DNA of 64,000 nucleotides from Nocardia pseudobrasiliensis NBRC 108224 (GTDB lineage Bacteria > Actinomycetota > Actinomycetes > Mycobacteriales > Mycobacteriaceae), in NCBI RefSeq assembly GCF_001613105.1, contig NZ_BDBS01000041.1:25319-89318 (forward strand). Reading direction: 5' to 3'. Each line of letters starts with the position of its first letter. The first letter of the stretch is position 1. The notes beneath the pieces are model-generated. The model made no database searches. It had not been told where the DNA came from and was given only the letters and a program-made list of their open reading frames with translations. The translations under genes were made by a program, and so were the position numbers. Shown here piece after piece: positions 24,199 to 32,739 of the stretch.

Positions 24199-25098
24199 AT
24201 GGGAACGGTGAGTGCGGTCCGCATGGAGACCTTTCTCGCCGTCGCCCGCCAGGGCAGCATCCGTCGCGCCGCCGCACAGCTGCACATCACCGAGGCCGCC
24301 GCATCGGCCGCGGTGGCGCACATCGAAAAACAGTTGGGCGCCAAACTGATCGCCAAATCCGGGCGCGGCATCACCCTCACCGAGGCCGGACGCGTCTACG
24401 CCGAATACTGCCGCAGCATCCTGGGTCTGATGAAGGAGGCACAGGCGGCGGTGCGCCGCGCGGAGACCGGACGGCTGCGCATCGGGGTGGTCGCCACGGC
24501 CGGGGAGTATGTCCTGCTGCGGCTGCTGGCCTCGTTTCGCGATCGTTATCCCGATATCGAGGTGGGCTTATCGATCCACCCGCGGGATCTGCTGTTCATC
24601 GAATTACAGCATCACGAAACCGATCTCGTGATCGCCGGCCGCCCGCCGCGCGACGCGGGGCTGGTGGTGCGCGCCAAACGGCCGAGCCGACTGGTGGTGG
24701 TCGGCTCGCCGGGCCGCTGCCGCGATCCGCTGCGGACCACCTGGCTGCTGCGCGGTCAGGGCTCGGGGACGCTGGAAACCACCCTGGCACTGCTGGATCG
24801 ACTGCAGGCGCGCCCGCCCACCCTCACCCTCGGCACGCACGGCGCGGTGCTGGCCGCGGCGCGAGAGGGGCTGGGTGTCACGCTGATTCACAGCGACGCG
24901 GTCGAAAACGATCTCGCCGAACGAACCCTGGAGCTGCTCGCGGTGGAGGGCACGCCACTGGACCGGCCGTGGCACGCCGTCACCACGCGCACCCCGACCC
25001 CGGCCGCGCGATTGTTCCTCGGACACATCATGGATCCCGATGCGGTCGGCTCACGGGCCTTTCAGCCCTGCCCGACGCTCCCGCACGACACCCGGTGA
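24199..25098 (+). CDS. cbbR: LysR-type regulator of the cbb operon
   Basis: The 299-residue LysR protein has the N-terminal winged helix (M-E-T-F-L-A-V-A-R-Q-G-S-I, A-A-A-Q-L-H-I-T-E-A-A-A-S) and a periplasmic-binding-protein-like effector domain with G-R-L-R-I-G-V-V-A-T-A-G-E. Being divergent from cbbL with dyads between is the standard CbbR arrangement. CbbR proteins sense metabolites such as ribulose bisphosphate, phosphoenolpyruvate or NADPH and activate carbon-fixation genes. The name rests on context, as the effector specificity is not visible. The ATG at 24199 is well placed before the first helix. Confidence 0.85.
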   Translation: MGTVSAVRMETFLAVARQGSIRRAAAQLHITEAAASAAVAHIEKQLGAKLIAKSGRGITLTEAGRVYAEYCRSILGLMKEAQAAVRRAETGRLRIGVVATAGEYVLLRLLASFRDRYPDIEVGLSIHPRDLLFIELQHHETDLVIAGRPPRDAGLVVRAKRPSRLVVVGSPGRCRDPLRTTWLLRGQGSGTLETTLALLDRLQARPPTLTLGTHGAVLAAAREGLGVTLIHSDAVENDLAERTLELLAVEGTPLDRPWHAVTTRTPTPAARLFLGHIMDPDAVGSRAFQPCPTLPHDTR

Positions 25099-25151
25099 CG
25101 GCCGATGCCCCGGAAAGTGGTGGCACCCACCGGGCAGGAGGGTGGACGACG

Positions 25152-26369
25152 ATGTTGCGCGTGGTAAGCATTCGCGACTATCTGCGAACGGAGTTCGCAG
25201 CGGAATGTCCGGTACTGGAGATCGTCTACTGCGAGGGGTGGGAGGCCGGGGCCGTCGTCGGCCCGATCGACGCGCTCGAGGCCCGGGCGCGCGATGCCGC
25301 CGGTGCGCAGTACGCGGTCGCGCTGGTATCCGGCGAGCGAGTGGTCGCCTACGCCGAAATCGCCTGGGACGCGCGCTTCGCCCGCTGCTGGCGACTCGAC
25401 GAGCGCGGGCGGCGGCGCGGGCGTCTCGAATATCGCAGGCTTGCCGACGGGCGGCTGTTCTGCGTGGTCGTCGAGGAGTGGGACTATCTGCGGGCCGCGC
25501 AGCCGGAATTCGATACCGGCGAGGGGCATCGCCGCTGGCGCTTCGATCCGGACGGCCGGGCCAGCGGCGCGCTGGACTATCGCGGGGGCGGCGGCGGTGG
25601 CCGCCAGCACGATATCGATCCGACGGGTTTGACCTCGGCATGGCGCTTCGGCGACTGGGCGGCGCTGTGCTGCCTCGACGATGTCGTGCTGATCGAGCGC
25701 CCGGATCCGGAACACACCGTCCGCGCCACACCGCCCTGGCGTCCGCCCCGACCCAAGCGGCCGCACGCGCTCAACGCATTGTTCACCCCCGGTACGCGAT
25801 TCGAACTCGACGCGGACGATCGGGTCACCACCGAACTGCACAGCCTGGGCGCGCTGCGGCTGGGCGGCGGGCGGCTGGCCGTGCTGGACCCCGGCCGCCT
25901 GCACGATCCGGATCCGTGGCTCACACTGCCGCCGGGCCGCTATCAGGTGGAGTTGGCGGTCGTCCGCTTCGACGACCCGCCCACGCACACCCGCGTCGCC
26001 GCCGCTCGGGTCGTGGTCTCCCCCACGCCCGCCCGAACCTGGGAGATGGCCACCCGCGTGGGTGAGGACATCGCGCTGCTCGACGACGATTCCTATTACG
26101 GATTCGGCGTCGACTCCGGGGTCGCCGCATTCGTCGACGCCGACGCCGCGCCCGCCATCCGCACCCGGCTCGAATCCGCCTGCGACGCGGGCCGATCCGA
26201 TCCCACCGAACTGCACATCCCCGGCCTGAAATCGTTCGTCAGCGGCTGGGGTGACGGCGTCTATCCGGTCTGGATCGGCCGCGACGCCGATCACGAGATC
26301 TGCGCGGTGGTCGCGGATTTCCTGATCGTGCACGAGGCCCGCGTCCGCACACCCGTCGCGGCCCGGTGA
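25152..26369 (+). CDS. DUF4241-domain protein
   Basis: The 405-residue soluble protein ends in a DUF4241 domain (about 255-395). P-G-R-Y-Q-V-E-L-A-V-V-R-F, then Y-Y-G-F-G-V-D-S-G-V-A-A-F-V-D, then S-G-W-G-D-G-V-Y-P-V-W-I-G are its signatures. The first 200 residues are Arg/Gly-rich with E-Y-R-R-L-A-D-G-R and similar strand motifs, seemingly YD-like or beta-propeller-like, but no family is certain. DUF4241 proteins often accompany polymorphic-toxin immunity genes, yet no toxin is adjacent. The ATG follows AGGAGGG. It begins 54 bp after cbbR and could be read through from it. Confidence 0.7.
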   Translation: MLRVVSIRDYLRTEFAAECPVLEIVYCEGWEAGAVVGPIDALEARARDAAGAQYAVALVSGERVVAYAEIAWDARFARCWRLDERGRRRGRLEYRRLADGRLFCVVVEEWDYLRAAQPEFDTGEGHRRWRFDPDGRASGALDYRGGGGGGRQHDIDPTGLTSAWRFGDWAALCCLDDVVLIERPDPEHTVRATPPWRPPRPKRPHALNALFTPGTRFELDADDRVTTELHSLGALRLGGGRLAVLDPGRLHDPDPWLTLPPGRYQVELAVVRFDDPPTHTRVAAARVVVSPTPARTWEMATRVGEDIALLDDDSYYGFGVDSGVAAFVDADAAPAIRTRLESACDAGRSDPTELHIPGLKSFVSGWGDGVYPVWIGRDADHEICAVVADFLIVHEARVRTPVAAR

Positions 26370-26378
26370 CCGAGTCGT

Positions 26379-27566
26379 TCAGCCGCCCACCGCGATTCGC
26401 TCGCGCCGCCGATCCACCGCCCACGAGGCGACCAGCGCCAGACTCGCGAGCACGGCGACCGCGGCGGCGAAGCTGATGCCCGCGGTGCGCAGACCCCACA
26501 GCCGCACGGCCAGACCCTCACCGACCACCGGAACCGAAATGGCCAGGTAGGACACGACGAACAGGGTCGAGGTCACTTCCGCGCGCCGCTCGGGCGGGGC
26601 GGCGTCGGCGACGCTGCGCACGCTCTTGCTGAAGGTGATGCCCTGCCCGGCGCCCGCGACGAAGGCGCCGAGCACCAACCACACCACCGAGGTCAGCAGC
26701 AGCGCCAACAGGATCAGCAGCACACCGGCCACCAGAATCGCGCAGCCGCCGATCAGGGCCGCGGAGGTACGCAGCGGTCGCGCGGCCACCTGCGCCAGAG
26801 CCGAACCGGCGAAGATCAGCGCGACCACCACACCCGCCACGGCGTGATTGCGCACGCCCAGCATTTCCGCGAGGAAGGTCGGCACCACCGCGGTGAACAG
26901 GCCGAGCACCGCGAAGCCCGCGAAGGTAGCGATGGCCGCGGGCACGAACGCGCCCCGAACCTCGGCGGGCACCGAAAGTCCGCGCGGCGCGGGCGGTTTT
27001 CCCGAACCCCGCACGGTCTCGCGCACCCGCAGCAGTCCGATCGCGGCCAGGGCCAGCAGCCCGAGATGGACGGCGAACGACAGCTGCAACGGCCAGCGCA
27101 GATACTGCACCAGCACCCCGGAGAACACCGGCCCCAGCCCGAGCCCGCCCATATTCGCGATGGTCGCGATCACCGCGGCGTGGTCGCGCCGCGCGGGCGG
27201 TGCGGCCTCGACGATCGCGACCGTGGCCGTGCCGGTGAAGATTCCGGCCGACAACCCCGACAGCGCCCGGCCGATCAGCAACTGCCACAGCGGCCCCGCG
27301 GTCAGGAACACCAGTGAACTGGCCGCCGCGAGTACCAGTCCGCTCGCCAACAGCGGTCGCCGCCCCAGCGTGTCGGACCAGTGTCCGAATCCGACGAGCG
27401 CCGCGATCACCCCGACGGCGTAGGTCGCGAACACCACCGTCGTGGTGAGCACCGAGAAGTGCAACTTCGCCCCGTAGAGCGCATACATCGAGGTGGGCAT
27501 GGTCGTCCCCAGCATGACGACCGCGAAGGCATAGACCAACACGGCGGCCGAGGGATTACGCGTCAT
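26379..27566 (-). CDS. MFS transporter, 12-helix drug/metabolite exporter type
   Basis: The 395-residue protein has about 12 hydrophobic segments. Motif A-like G-H-W-S-D-T-L-G-R-R-P lies in the loop after helix 2, and the R-A-L-S-G-L-S-A-G motif in helix 4. It likely exports drugs or metabolites using the proton gradient (DHA1-like). The GTG at 27570-27572 overlaps the stop of the upstream luciferase-like gene, and an ATG two codons on (27566) is equally plausible. In either case the two are transcribed and probably translated together. Substrate is unknown. Confidence 0.85.
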   Translation of the reverse strand: MTRNPSAAVLVYAFAVVMLGTTMPTSMYALYGAKLHFSVLTTTVVFATYAVGVIAALVGFGHWSDTLGRRPLLASGLVLAAASSLVFLTAGPLWQLLIGRALSGLSAGIFTGTATVAIVEAAPPARRDHAAVIATIANMGGLGLGPVFSGVLVQYLRWPLQLSFAVHLGLLALAAIGLLRVRETVRGSGKPPAPRGLSVPAEVRGAFVPAAIATFAGFAVLGLFTAVVPTFLAEMLGVRNHAVAGVVVALIFAGSALAQVAARPLRTSAALIGGCAILVAGVLLILLALLLTSVVWLVLGAFVAGAGQGITFSKSVRSVADAAPPERRAEVTSTLFVVSYLAISVPVVGEGLAVRLWGLRTAGISFAAAVAVLASLALVASWAVDRRRERIAVGG

Positions 27567-27568
27567 GG

Positions 27569-28483
27569 TCACAGCTGCGGAATGATATCGGCCGCAATGC
27601 GTTCCATCTGCTCCGCCGCCTCGAACAACGGCGTGAACAGGATCAGCTCCGCCCCGGCCGCGATGATCTCGCGCACCCCGCGCACGCAGTCGCCGACATC
27701 GCCCGCCACCGCGACCGCGGCGAACGCCGGAGTGCCGTAGAGCTTTTCGAGATCCTCGGCCAGCCGTCGACGCGCCCGCCCGGCATCGTCGTCGACGGCG
27801 AGATACACCCGTTTGGCGATGCCGAAGCTCGCCGGATCGCGTCCGGCGTCGGCCAGTTCGGCCCGTACCGTGCGCACCTGATCGGCGAAGGCCGCGGTCG
27901 TGCTCGAACCCCCGCCGAAGAAGCCGTCACCCAATCGGACCGCGCGCCGCAGCGCTCGGTCGTGGCCGCCGCCGAACCACAGTGGCGGCGTGGGTTTCTG
28001 CCACGGCCCCGGCACGATCCGCGCGTCCTTCAGCCGCGTGAAGCGGCCGTCGAAGGTGACGCTCGGCTGCGTCCACAGCCGCTTCATCACCTCGATCCCC
28101 TCGGTGAACCGGGAGATGAATCCCTCGGGTTCGAGCCCGAACGCGGCATAGGGCCGATTGCGTCCGCCGCTGCCGACGCCGATCTCGAGCCGTCCGCGCG
28201 AGAGCTGATCGAGGCTGGCCAGCGAGCGGGCCAGATGTACGGGCATATGCAGGGGCGTCACGAAGACCGAGCAACCCAGTCGCAAGCGCTCGGTCACCGC
28301 CGCGGCGTAGGTCATGGTCTCGATCGCGCCCAGCTGCGGCATCTCGTTCATGGTCAGGACCTGTTCCTGGGTCCAGCCGCTATGGAATCCGAGCTCCTCG
28401 GCTCTGCGAACGAACGCGGTGAAGCCCTGCGGGTCGAACTCACCGTCGGCGTAGAACTGCGGAATCGAGATCGCGAAGCGCAT
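27569..28483 (-). CDS. LLM-class flavin/F420-dependent oxidoreductase
   Basis: The 304-residue luciferase-like monooxygenase-fold protein starts M-R-F-A-I-S-I-P-Q-F-Y. L-S-R-G-R-L-E-I-G-V-G-S-G-G and P-P-L-W-F-G-G-G-H-D-R-A-L support the family. Cofactor may be F420 or FMN. I chose the ATG at 28481-28483, before the first strand; the frame extends upstream to 28516. It overlaps the MFS gene and is divergent from the DHA2-type pump, sharing the regulatory block at 28530. A detoxify-and-export pair is a reasonable guess. Confidence 0.87.
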   Translation of the reverse strand: MRFAISIPQFYADGEFDPQGFTAFVRRAEELGFHSGWTQEQVLTMNEMPQLGAIETMTYAAAVTERLRLGCSVFVTPLHMPVHLARSLASLDQLSRGRLEIGVGSGGRNRPYAAFGLEPEGFISRFTEGIEVMKRLWTQPSVTFDGRFTRLKDARIVPGPWQKPTPPLWFGGGHDRALRRAVRLGDGFFGGGSSTTAAFADQVRTVRAELADAGRDPASFGIAKRVYLAVDDDAGRARRRLAEDLEKLYGTPAFAAVAVAGDVGDCVRGVREIIAAGAELILFTPLFEAAEQMERIAADIIPQL

Positions 28484-28529
28484 ACGGGCCACAACGCGGG
28501 CAGGGGTGTGACGCATTCCCCAGTTTCTT

Positions 28530-28549
28530 TAGTTAGCCTAATGCAACTA
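28530..28549. promoter_or_regulatory. Imperfect 20-bp palindrome, candidate MarR operator
   Basis: TAGTT (28530-28534) and AACTA (28545-28549) form an inverted repeat with a 10-bp A/T-rich centre, in the gap between the luciferase-like gene and the divergent DHA2-type pump. Size and layout suit MarR-family dimers, and a MarR gene is encoded downstream of the pump. Assignment is inference. Confidence 0.55.
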
Positions 28550-28595
28550 TATTAAATGGAGGCCCTATCCGCTTGCTTCCTCGAGGGGGACGCTC

Positions 28596-30386
28596 TTGGC
28601 TTCCGCGACACCTACCGAAGAACTCGACGTCGGCGATGTGCAGACCATCCGCCGCCGACTGCGCGTCGACCGCGACCACCCGCACTACAAGTGGGTCGCG
28701 CTGTCCAATACGACGCTCGGCATGTTGATGGTGACCATCAACTCGTCGATCGTGATCATCTCGCTGCCCGCGATCTTCCGCGGCATCGATCTCGACCCGC
28801 TGTCGCCCGGCAATGTCAGCTATCTGCTGTGGCTGCTCATGGGATTCCTGCTCACCTCCGCGGTGCTGGTGGTGATGTTCGGCCGCCTCGGCGACATGTT
28901 CGGGCGGGTGCGCATCTACAACTACGGCTTCGTGGTCTTCACCCTCTCCGCGATAGCCCTGTCGTTCGATCCGCTCTCCCACGGCGGGGGCGCGATCTGG
29001 CTGATCGGCTGGCGCGTGATCCAGGGCGTGGGCGGCGCGATGCTGATGGCCAATTCCGCGGCCATCCTCACCGACGCCTTCCCGGCCAATCAGCGCGGTG
29101 TGGCGCTGGGCATCAATCAGGTTGCGGCCGTGGCCGGATCGTTTCTGGGTCTGCTCATCGGCGGACTGCTCGCGGAATGGGACTGGAAGGCCATCTTCTG
29201 GGTCAGCGTGCCGTTCGGCATTCTCGGCACGGTGTGGTCGTACCGATCGCTGCACGACTTCGGCACCCGCAGCCCAGGTTCGCTGGACCTACCCGGCACC
29301 CTGACCTTCGCCCTCGGTCTCACCGCCCTGCTCACCGGCATCACCTACGGCATCCAGCCGCACGGCGACTCCAAGACCGGCTGGACCAATCCGTGGGTGC
29401 TGGGCGCGGTGATCGGCGGAATCCTGCTGCTGGTGGCCTTCTGCGTCATCGAGACCCGGGTGCGCCAACCCATGTTCCAGTTGTCGCTGCTGCGCAATCG
29501 GGCGTTCGGACTCGGTAACCTCGCCGGACTCATGGCCTCGGTCGGGCGCGGCGGCATGCAGTTCATGCTGATCATCTGGTTGCAGGGCATCTGGCTGCCG
29601 CTGCACGGTTTCGACTACGAGTCCACGCCGCTGTGGGCCGGTATCTACATGCTGCCGTTGACGGCGGGATTCCTTGTGGCCGGGCCGATTTCGGGCTGGC
29701 TCAGCGACAAGTACGGGCCGCGGCCGTTCGCGACGGGCGGCCTGGCCCTGGCGGCGGTGACCTTCGTGCTGCTGGTGGTGCTGCCGGTGGACTTCAACTA
29801 CTGGTTGTTCGCGCTGATCATCCTGCTCAACGGTCTGGGCACGGGCATCTTCACCTCACCCAATACCGCCGAGGTCATGTCGGCGGTGCCCGCCTCCCAG
29901 CGCGGTGTGGCCTCCGGTATGCGCGCGACGCTGATGAACGGCGGTATGGCGCTGTCGATCGGCATCTTCTTCTCGCTGATGATCGTGGGCCTGTCGGGCA
30001 CGCTGCCGGGCGCGATGAATTCCGGACTGCGTGAACAGGGCGTACCGGCCGACGTCGCCGGGCACATCGCCGATATGCCGCCGGTGGGCAGCCTGTTCGC
30101 GACCTTCCTCGGCTACAACCCGTTCAAGGAATTGCTCGGTCCCAGCGGCACTTTGGACAACCCCGGCGTGCGGTCGGATGTGCTGACCGGACAGGAGTTC
30201 TTCCCGCATCTGATCTCCGGACCGTTCCACTCCGGTCTGGTGGTGGTCTTCCTGGCCGCCGCGGTGATGATGGCGATCGGCGCGATCGCGTCCTGGTTCG
30301 CGGGCGGCAAATACGACACCGACGAGACCGAGGAGCTCGCCGAGGCCGAGCGGGAAGGCATACTGGCTGGAACATCGACCGAGTAG
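28596..30386 (+). CDS. DHA2-family MFS transporter (EmrB/QacA type, 14 helices)
   Basis: The 596-residue protein has about 14 hydrophobic segments. The DHA2 motif is visible as V-T-I-N-S-S-I-V-I-I-S-L-P-A-I-F in helix 1, with motif A-like G-R-L-G-D-M-F-G-R. The motif C region has G-I-N-Q-V-A-A-V-A-G-S-F-L-G in helix 5. It exports hydrophobic drugs or metabolites. The TTG at 28596 has GAGGGGGA at the right distance and is likely the true start. MarR and TetR genes follow at once, so a three-gene efflux and regulator operon is likely. Confidence 0.9.
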   Translation: MASATPTEELDVGDVQTIRRRLRVDRDHPHYKWVALSNTTLGMLMVTINSSIVIISLPAIFRGIDLDPLSPGNVSYLLWLLMGFLLTSAVLVVMFGRLGDMFGRVRIYNYGFVVFTLSAIALSFDPLSHGGGAIWLIGWRVIQGVGGAMLMANSAAILTDAFPANQRGVALGINQVAAVAGSFLGLLIGGLLAEWDWKAIFWVSVPFGILGTVWSYRSLHDFGTRSPGSLDLPGTLTFALGLTALLTGITYGIQPHGDSKTGWTNPWVLGAVIGGILLLVAFCVIETRVRQPMFQLSLLRNRAFGLGNLAGLMASVGRGGMQFMLIIWLQGIWLPLHGFDYESTPLWAGIYMLPLTAGFLVAGPISGWLSDKYGPRPFATGGLALAAVTFVLLVVLPVDFNYWLFALIILLNGLGTGIFTSPNTAEVMSAVPASQRGVASGMRATLMNGGMALSIGIFFSLMIVGLSGTLPGAMNSGLREQGVPADVAGHIADMPPVGSLFATFLGYNPFKELLGPSGTLDNPGVRSDVLTGQEFFPHLISGPFHSGLVVVFLAAAVMMAIGAIASWFAGGKYDTDETEELAEAEREGILAGTSTE

Positions 30387-30399
30387 GAGCCGTCAGGAA

Positions 30400-30855
30400 A
30401 TGATCCAGCAGGAGCGACCACGTAGCGCCGAGCAATTGGCCGAGGCCGCGGATCTGTACCTGGCCCTGGGCCGGATCATCCGGCTGCTGCGTCGCTCCGG
30501 CGACCTCGGATCACTGAGCCCCGGATCGGCCGCCGCGCTGGCGACGCTGGTCCGGGGCGGCCCGATGCGGCTGGGCGATCTCGCCGCCGCCGAACGGGTC
30601 ACCGCGCCGACCATGTCGCGCATCGTGACCGGCCTCGAGAAGGTCGGCTATCTCGAGCGCACCGCCGACCCGGTCGACGGCCGCGCCCAGCTGCTGCGGG
30701 CCACCGACAATGCCCGCGATCTGGTCAACGGCCTCACCTCCGCCCGCATCCAACGCTTCGCCGATGCCCTGGACGGCATCGATCCCGCGGAGCGAAAGGT
30801 GTTGACCCACGCCCTGACTCGTCTGGTGGACCTGCTCGACGAACAGTGCGAATGA
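30400..30855 (+). CDS. MarR-family regulator
   Basis: The 151-residue winged-helix protein reads L-V-R-G-G-P-M-R-L-G-D-L-A-A-A-E-R, then T-A-P-T-M-S-R-I-V-T-G-L-E-K, then R-T-A-D-P-V-D-G-R-A. These are recognition helix and wing residues of MarR. It lies 13 bp after the DHA2-type pump and overlaps the TetR gene by ATGA. It probably represses the pump and itself through the palindrome at 28530, released by a pump substrate (inference). Confidence 0.9.
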   Translation: MIQQERPRSAEQLAEAADLYLALGRIIRLLRRSGDLGSLSPGSAAALATLVRGGPMRLGDLAAAERVTAPTMSRIVTGLEKVGYLERTADPVDGRAQLLRATDNARDLVNGLTSARIQRFADALDGIDPAERKVLTHALTRLVDLLDEQCE

Positions 30856-31442
30856 TGGGCGAAGCCCCGAAGGGACGCCCGCGCGATCCCGCGATCGAAG
30901 AGGCGATCATGCGCGCGACCAGCCGCCGCCTGGCCACCGACGGCTACAGCCGCATGCGCGTGGCCGATATCGCCGCCGACGCGGGCGTCACCCGCCCCAC
31001 GATCTATCTGCGCTGGCCGACCAAACGCGAACTGGTCGAGGCGGTCATGGACTATCGCTTCCAACAGCAGGCCACCGCCCCGACCGCACCCGATCTCGAC
31101 GAGTTGCACGGCCCCGACGCCCTGAAGGCGGCGCTGACCCGCTTCGCCTCCGCGGAGGCCATCGCCGTGGCCACCCAGATGTGGGCGGATTCGGCTCAGC
31201 ATCCCGATGTCTGGCAGTCCTACCGCGAGCACGCGCTCACCCCGCGCCTGGACTTCGTCAACGACACGCTGCGACGCCTGCGCGAGCGCGGTGAGATCGC
31301 GCCGGAGGTCGATATCGAGGCCGCCGCGGCGGCGTGCCTGGGCGTCGCCGCGTCGCTGATCCTGTTGTCGGAGAAGGCGACCGAGGAGGCCATCGATCAG
31401 GCGATCGATCTGCTGTGGTGGGGCCTGCGGCCGCGGCCCTGA
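30852..31442 (+). CDS. TetR-family regulator
   Basis: The 196-residue protein has the HTH segments I-M-R-A-T-S-R-R-L-A-T-D-G-Y, V-A-D-I-A-A-D-A-G-V-T-R, and T-I-Y-L-R-W-P-T-K-R-E-L-V. A ligand domain of the TetR_C type follows. The ATG at 30852 overlaps the MarR stop (ATGA), so two regulators of different families are translationally coupled behind one pump. It may control the pump or the M20 hydrolase that follows; GTAAA-GCTTA-TTTAC at 31461-31475 is a possible operator. Confidence 0.9.
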   Translation: MMGEAPKGRPRDPAIEEAIMRATSRRLATDGYSRMRVADIAADAGVTRPTIYLRWPTKRELVEAVMDYRFQQQATAPTAPDLDELHGPDALKAALTRFASAEAIAVATQMWADSAQHPDVWQSYREHALTPRLDFVNDTLRRLRERGEIAPEVDIEAAAAACLGVAASLILLSEKATEEAIDQAIDLLWWGLRPRP

Positions 31443-31449
31443 ACTTTAC

Positions 31450-31478
31450 TTGACTCGCATGTAAAGCTTATTTACTGT
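31450..31478 (+). promoter_or_regulatory. Promoter for the M20 hydrolase with overlapping dyad
   Basis: TTGACT (31450-31455) and TACTGT (31473-31478) are 17 bp apart, a good sigma-A promoter. The predicted start of transcription falls at about 31485, on or next to the ATG at 31486, suggesting a leaderless message. The dyad GTAAA-GCTTA-TTTAC (31461-31475) sits in the spacer and reaches the -10 box, where a repressor such as the adjacent TetR protein could bind. Confidence 0.6.
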
Positions 31479-31485
31479 GGCGCGA

Positions 31486-32739
31486 ATGACCGCACCGAGA
31501 TTGGCAGACCACGCCCGCGCGCGACTCGAGGAGTTCTATCGAGATCTGCACGAGCATCCGGAGCTGTCGTATCAGGAATTCCGGACCGCGGCCAAGATCG
31601 CCGAATATCTCGACGGGCTCGGCCTCGAGGTGACCACGGGAATCGCCCGAACCGGCGTGGTCGCCGTCCTGCGCAATGGCGACGGCCCGGTCGTGCTGCT
31701 GCGCGCCGATATGGACGCGCTGCCGGTGGCCGAACAGACCGCACTGCCCTACGCCAGCACCGCGACCGGAACCGATCCCGACGGCAACGATGTGCCGGTC
31801 ATGCACGCCTGCGGCCACGATATGCACGTCACCTGCCAGCTCGGCGCCCTGACCGTACTCGCCGCCGACGCCGCGACCTGGTCCGGCACGGTGGTCGCGG
31901 TGTTCCAACCCGCCGAGGAGGGCGGTAACGGCGCCACGGCGATGGTGGAAGACGGCCTGTATGAACGGTTTCCGAAGCCGGAAATCGTACTGGCCCAACA
32001 TGTCTCGCCGCTTCCGGCGGGTATGGTCGGCTATCGGCCGGGATATCTGATGGCCGCCGCGGACTCGCTGCTGGTTCGGCTGTTCGGCGTCGGCGGGCAC
32101 GGTTCGCAACCGGATCTGGCCATCGATCCGATCGTCATGGCCGCGGCCACGATCATGCGGCTGCAGACCGTGCGCTCGCGCGAACTCTCCGGCACCGAAC
32201 CGGCGGTCCTGACGGTCGGTTCGATCCATGCCGGGACCAAGGACAACATCATTCCCGATCAGGCCGAGCTGAAGATCAATCTGCGCACCTTCGCCGAGGA
32301 GACCCGCACCCGTATCCTCGCCTCGATCCAGCGCATCGTCGAGGCCGAGGCGCGGGCCTCGGGCGCGCCGAAAACCCCTGAGATCTCACCGATCTACCGC
32401 TATCCCGCGCTGAGCAATGACGAGGCCGCCACCGCGAAGACGGTGACGGCCCTGCGAGACGCGTTCGGCGACAAGGTGTTCGAATTCCCCCAGCCCTTCA
32501 TGGGCAGCGAGGACGCGGGCGATCTGGCCACCGCCCTGGACATTCCGATCGTGTACTGGATCCTCGGCGGCGCCGATCCCGAGGCCGGGGAGATCGTATT
32601 CAATCACAGTCCGTTCTTCGCGCCACTGATCCAGCCCACCCTCGACACCGGCGTCGGGGCCATGGTCGTCGCCGCGCTGACCTGGCTCGGACCGGCTCGG
32701 CCGGGCAGCGCCGAATCGACTGCGCCGCAGGGCGTATAG
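31486..32739 (+). CDS. M20 family metallohydrolase (amidohydrolase, IAA-amino-acid hydrolase-like)
   Basis: The 417-residue protein of the M20D group is shaped like N-acyl amino acid or hippurate hydrolases. L-H-E-H-P-E-L-S-Y-Q-E-F, R-A-D-M-D-A-L-P, H-A-C-G-H-D-M-H and F-Q-P-A-E-E-G-G give the two-metal site. It should cleave amide bonds of N-acylated amino acids in the cytosol. A GTG at 31477 is in frame, but ATG 31486 fits the promoter as a leaderless start. Its last 136 bases overlap the end of the convergent diguanylate cyclase gene. Confidence 0.9.
   Translation: MTAPRLADHARARLEEFYRDLHEHPELSYQEFRTAAKIAEYLDGLGLEVTTGIARTGVVAVLRNGDGPVVLLRADMDALPVAEQTALPYASTATGTDPDGNDVPVMHACGHDMHVTCQLGALTVLAADAATWSGTVVAVFQPAEEGGNGATAMVEDGLYERFPKPEIVLAQHVSPLPAGMVGYRPGYLMAAADSLLVRLFGVGGHGSQPDLAIDPIVMAAATIMRLQTVRSRELSGTEPAVLTVGSIHAGTKDNIIPDQAELKINLRTFAEETRTRILASIQRIVEAEARASGAPKTPEISPIYRYPALSNDEAATAKTVTALRDAFGDKVFEFPQPFMGSEDAGDLATALDIPIVYWILGGADPEAGEIVFNHSPFFAPLIQPTLDTGVGAMVVAALTWLGPARPGSAESTAPQGV

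Noticed and set aside
23895..25151. The long open extension upstream of the DUF4241 start
   Set aside because: It crosses cbbL antisense and cbbR out of frame; family similarity starts only after the ATG at 25152.
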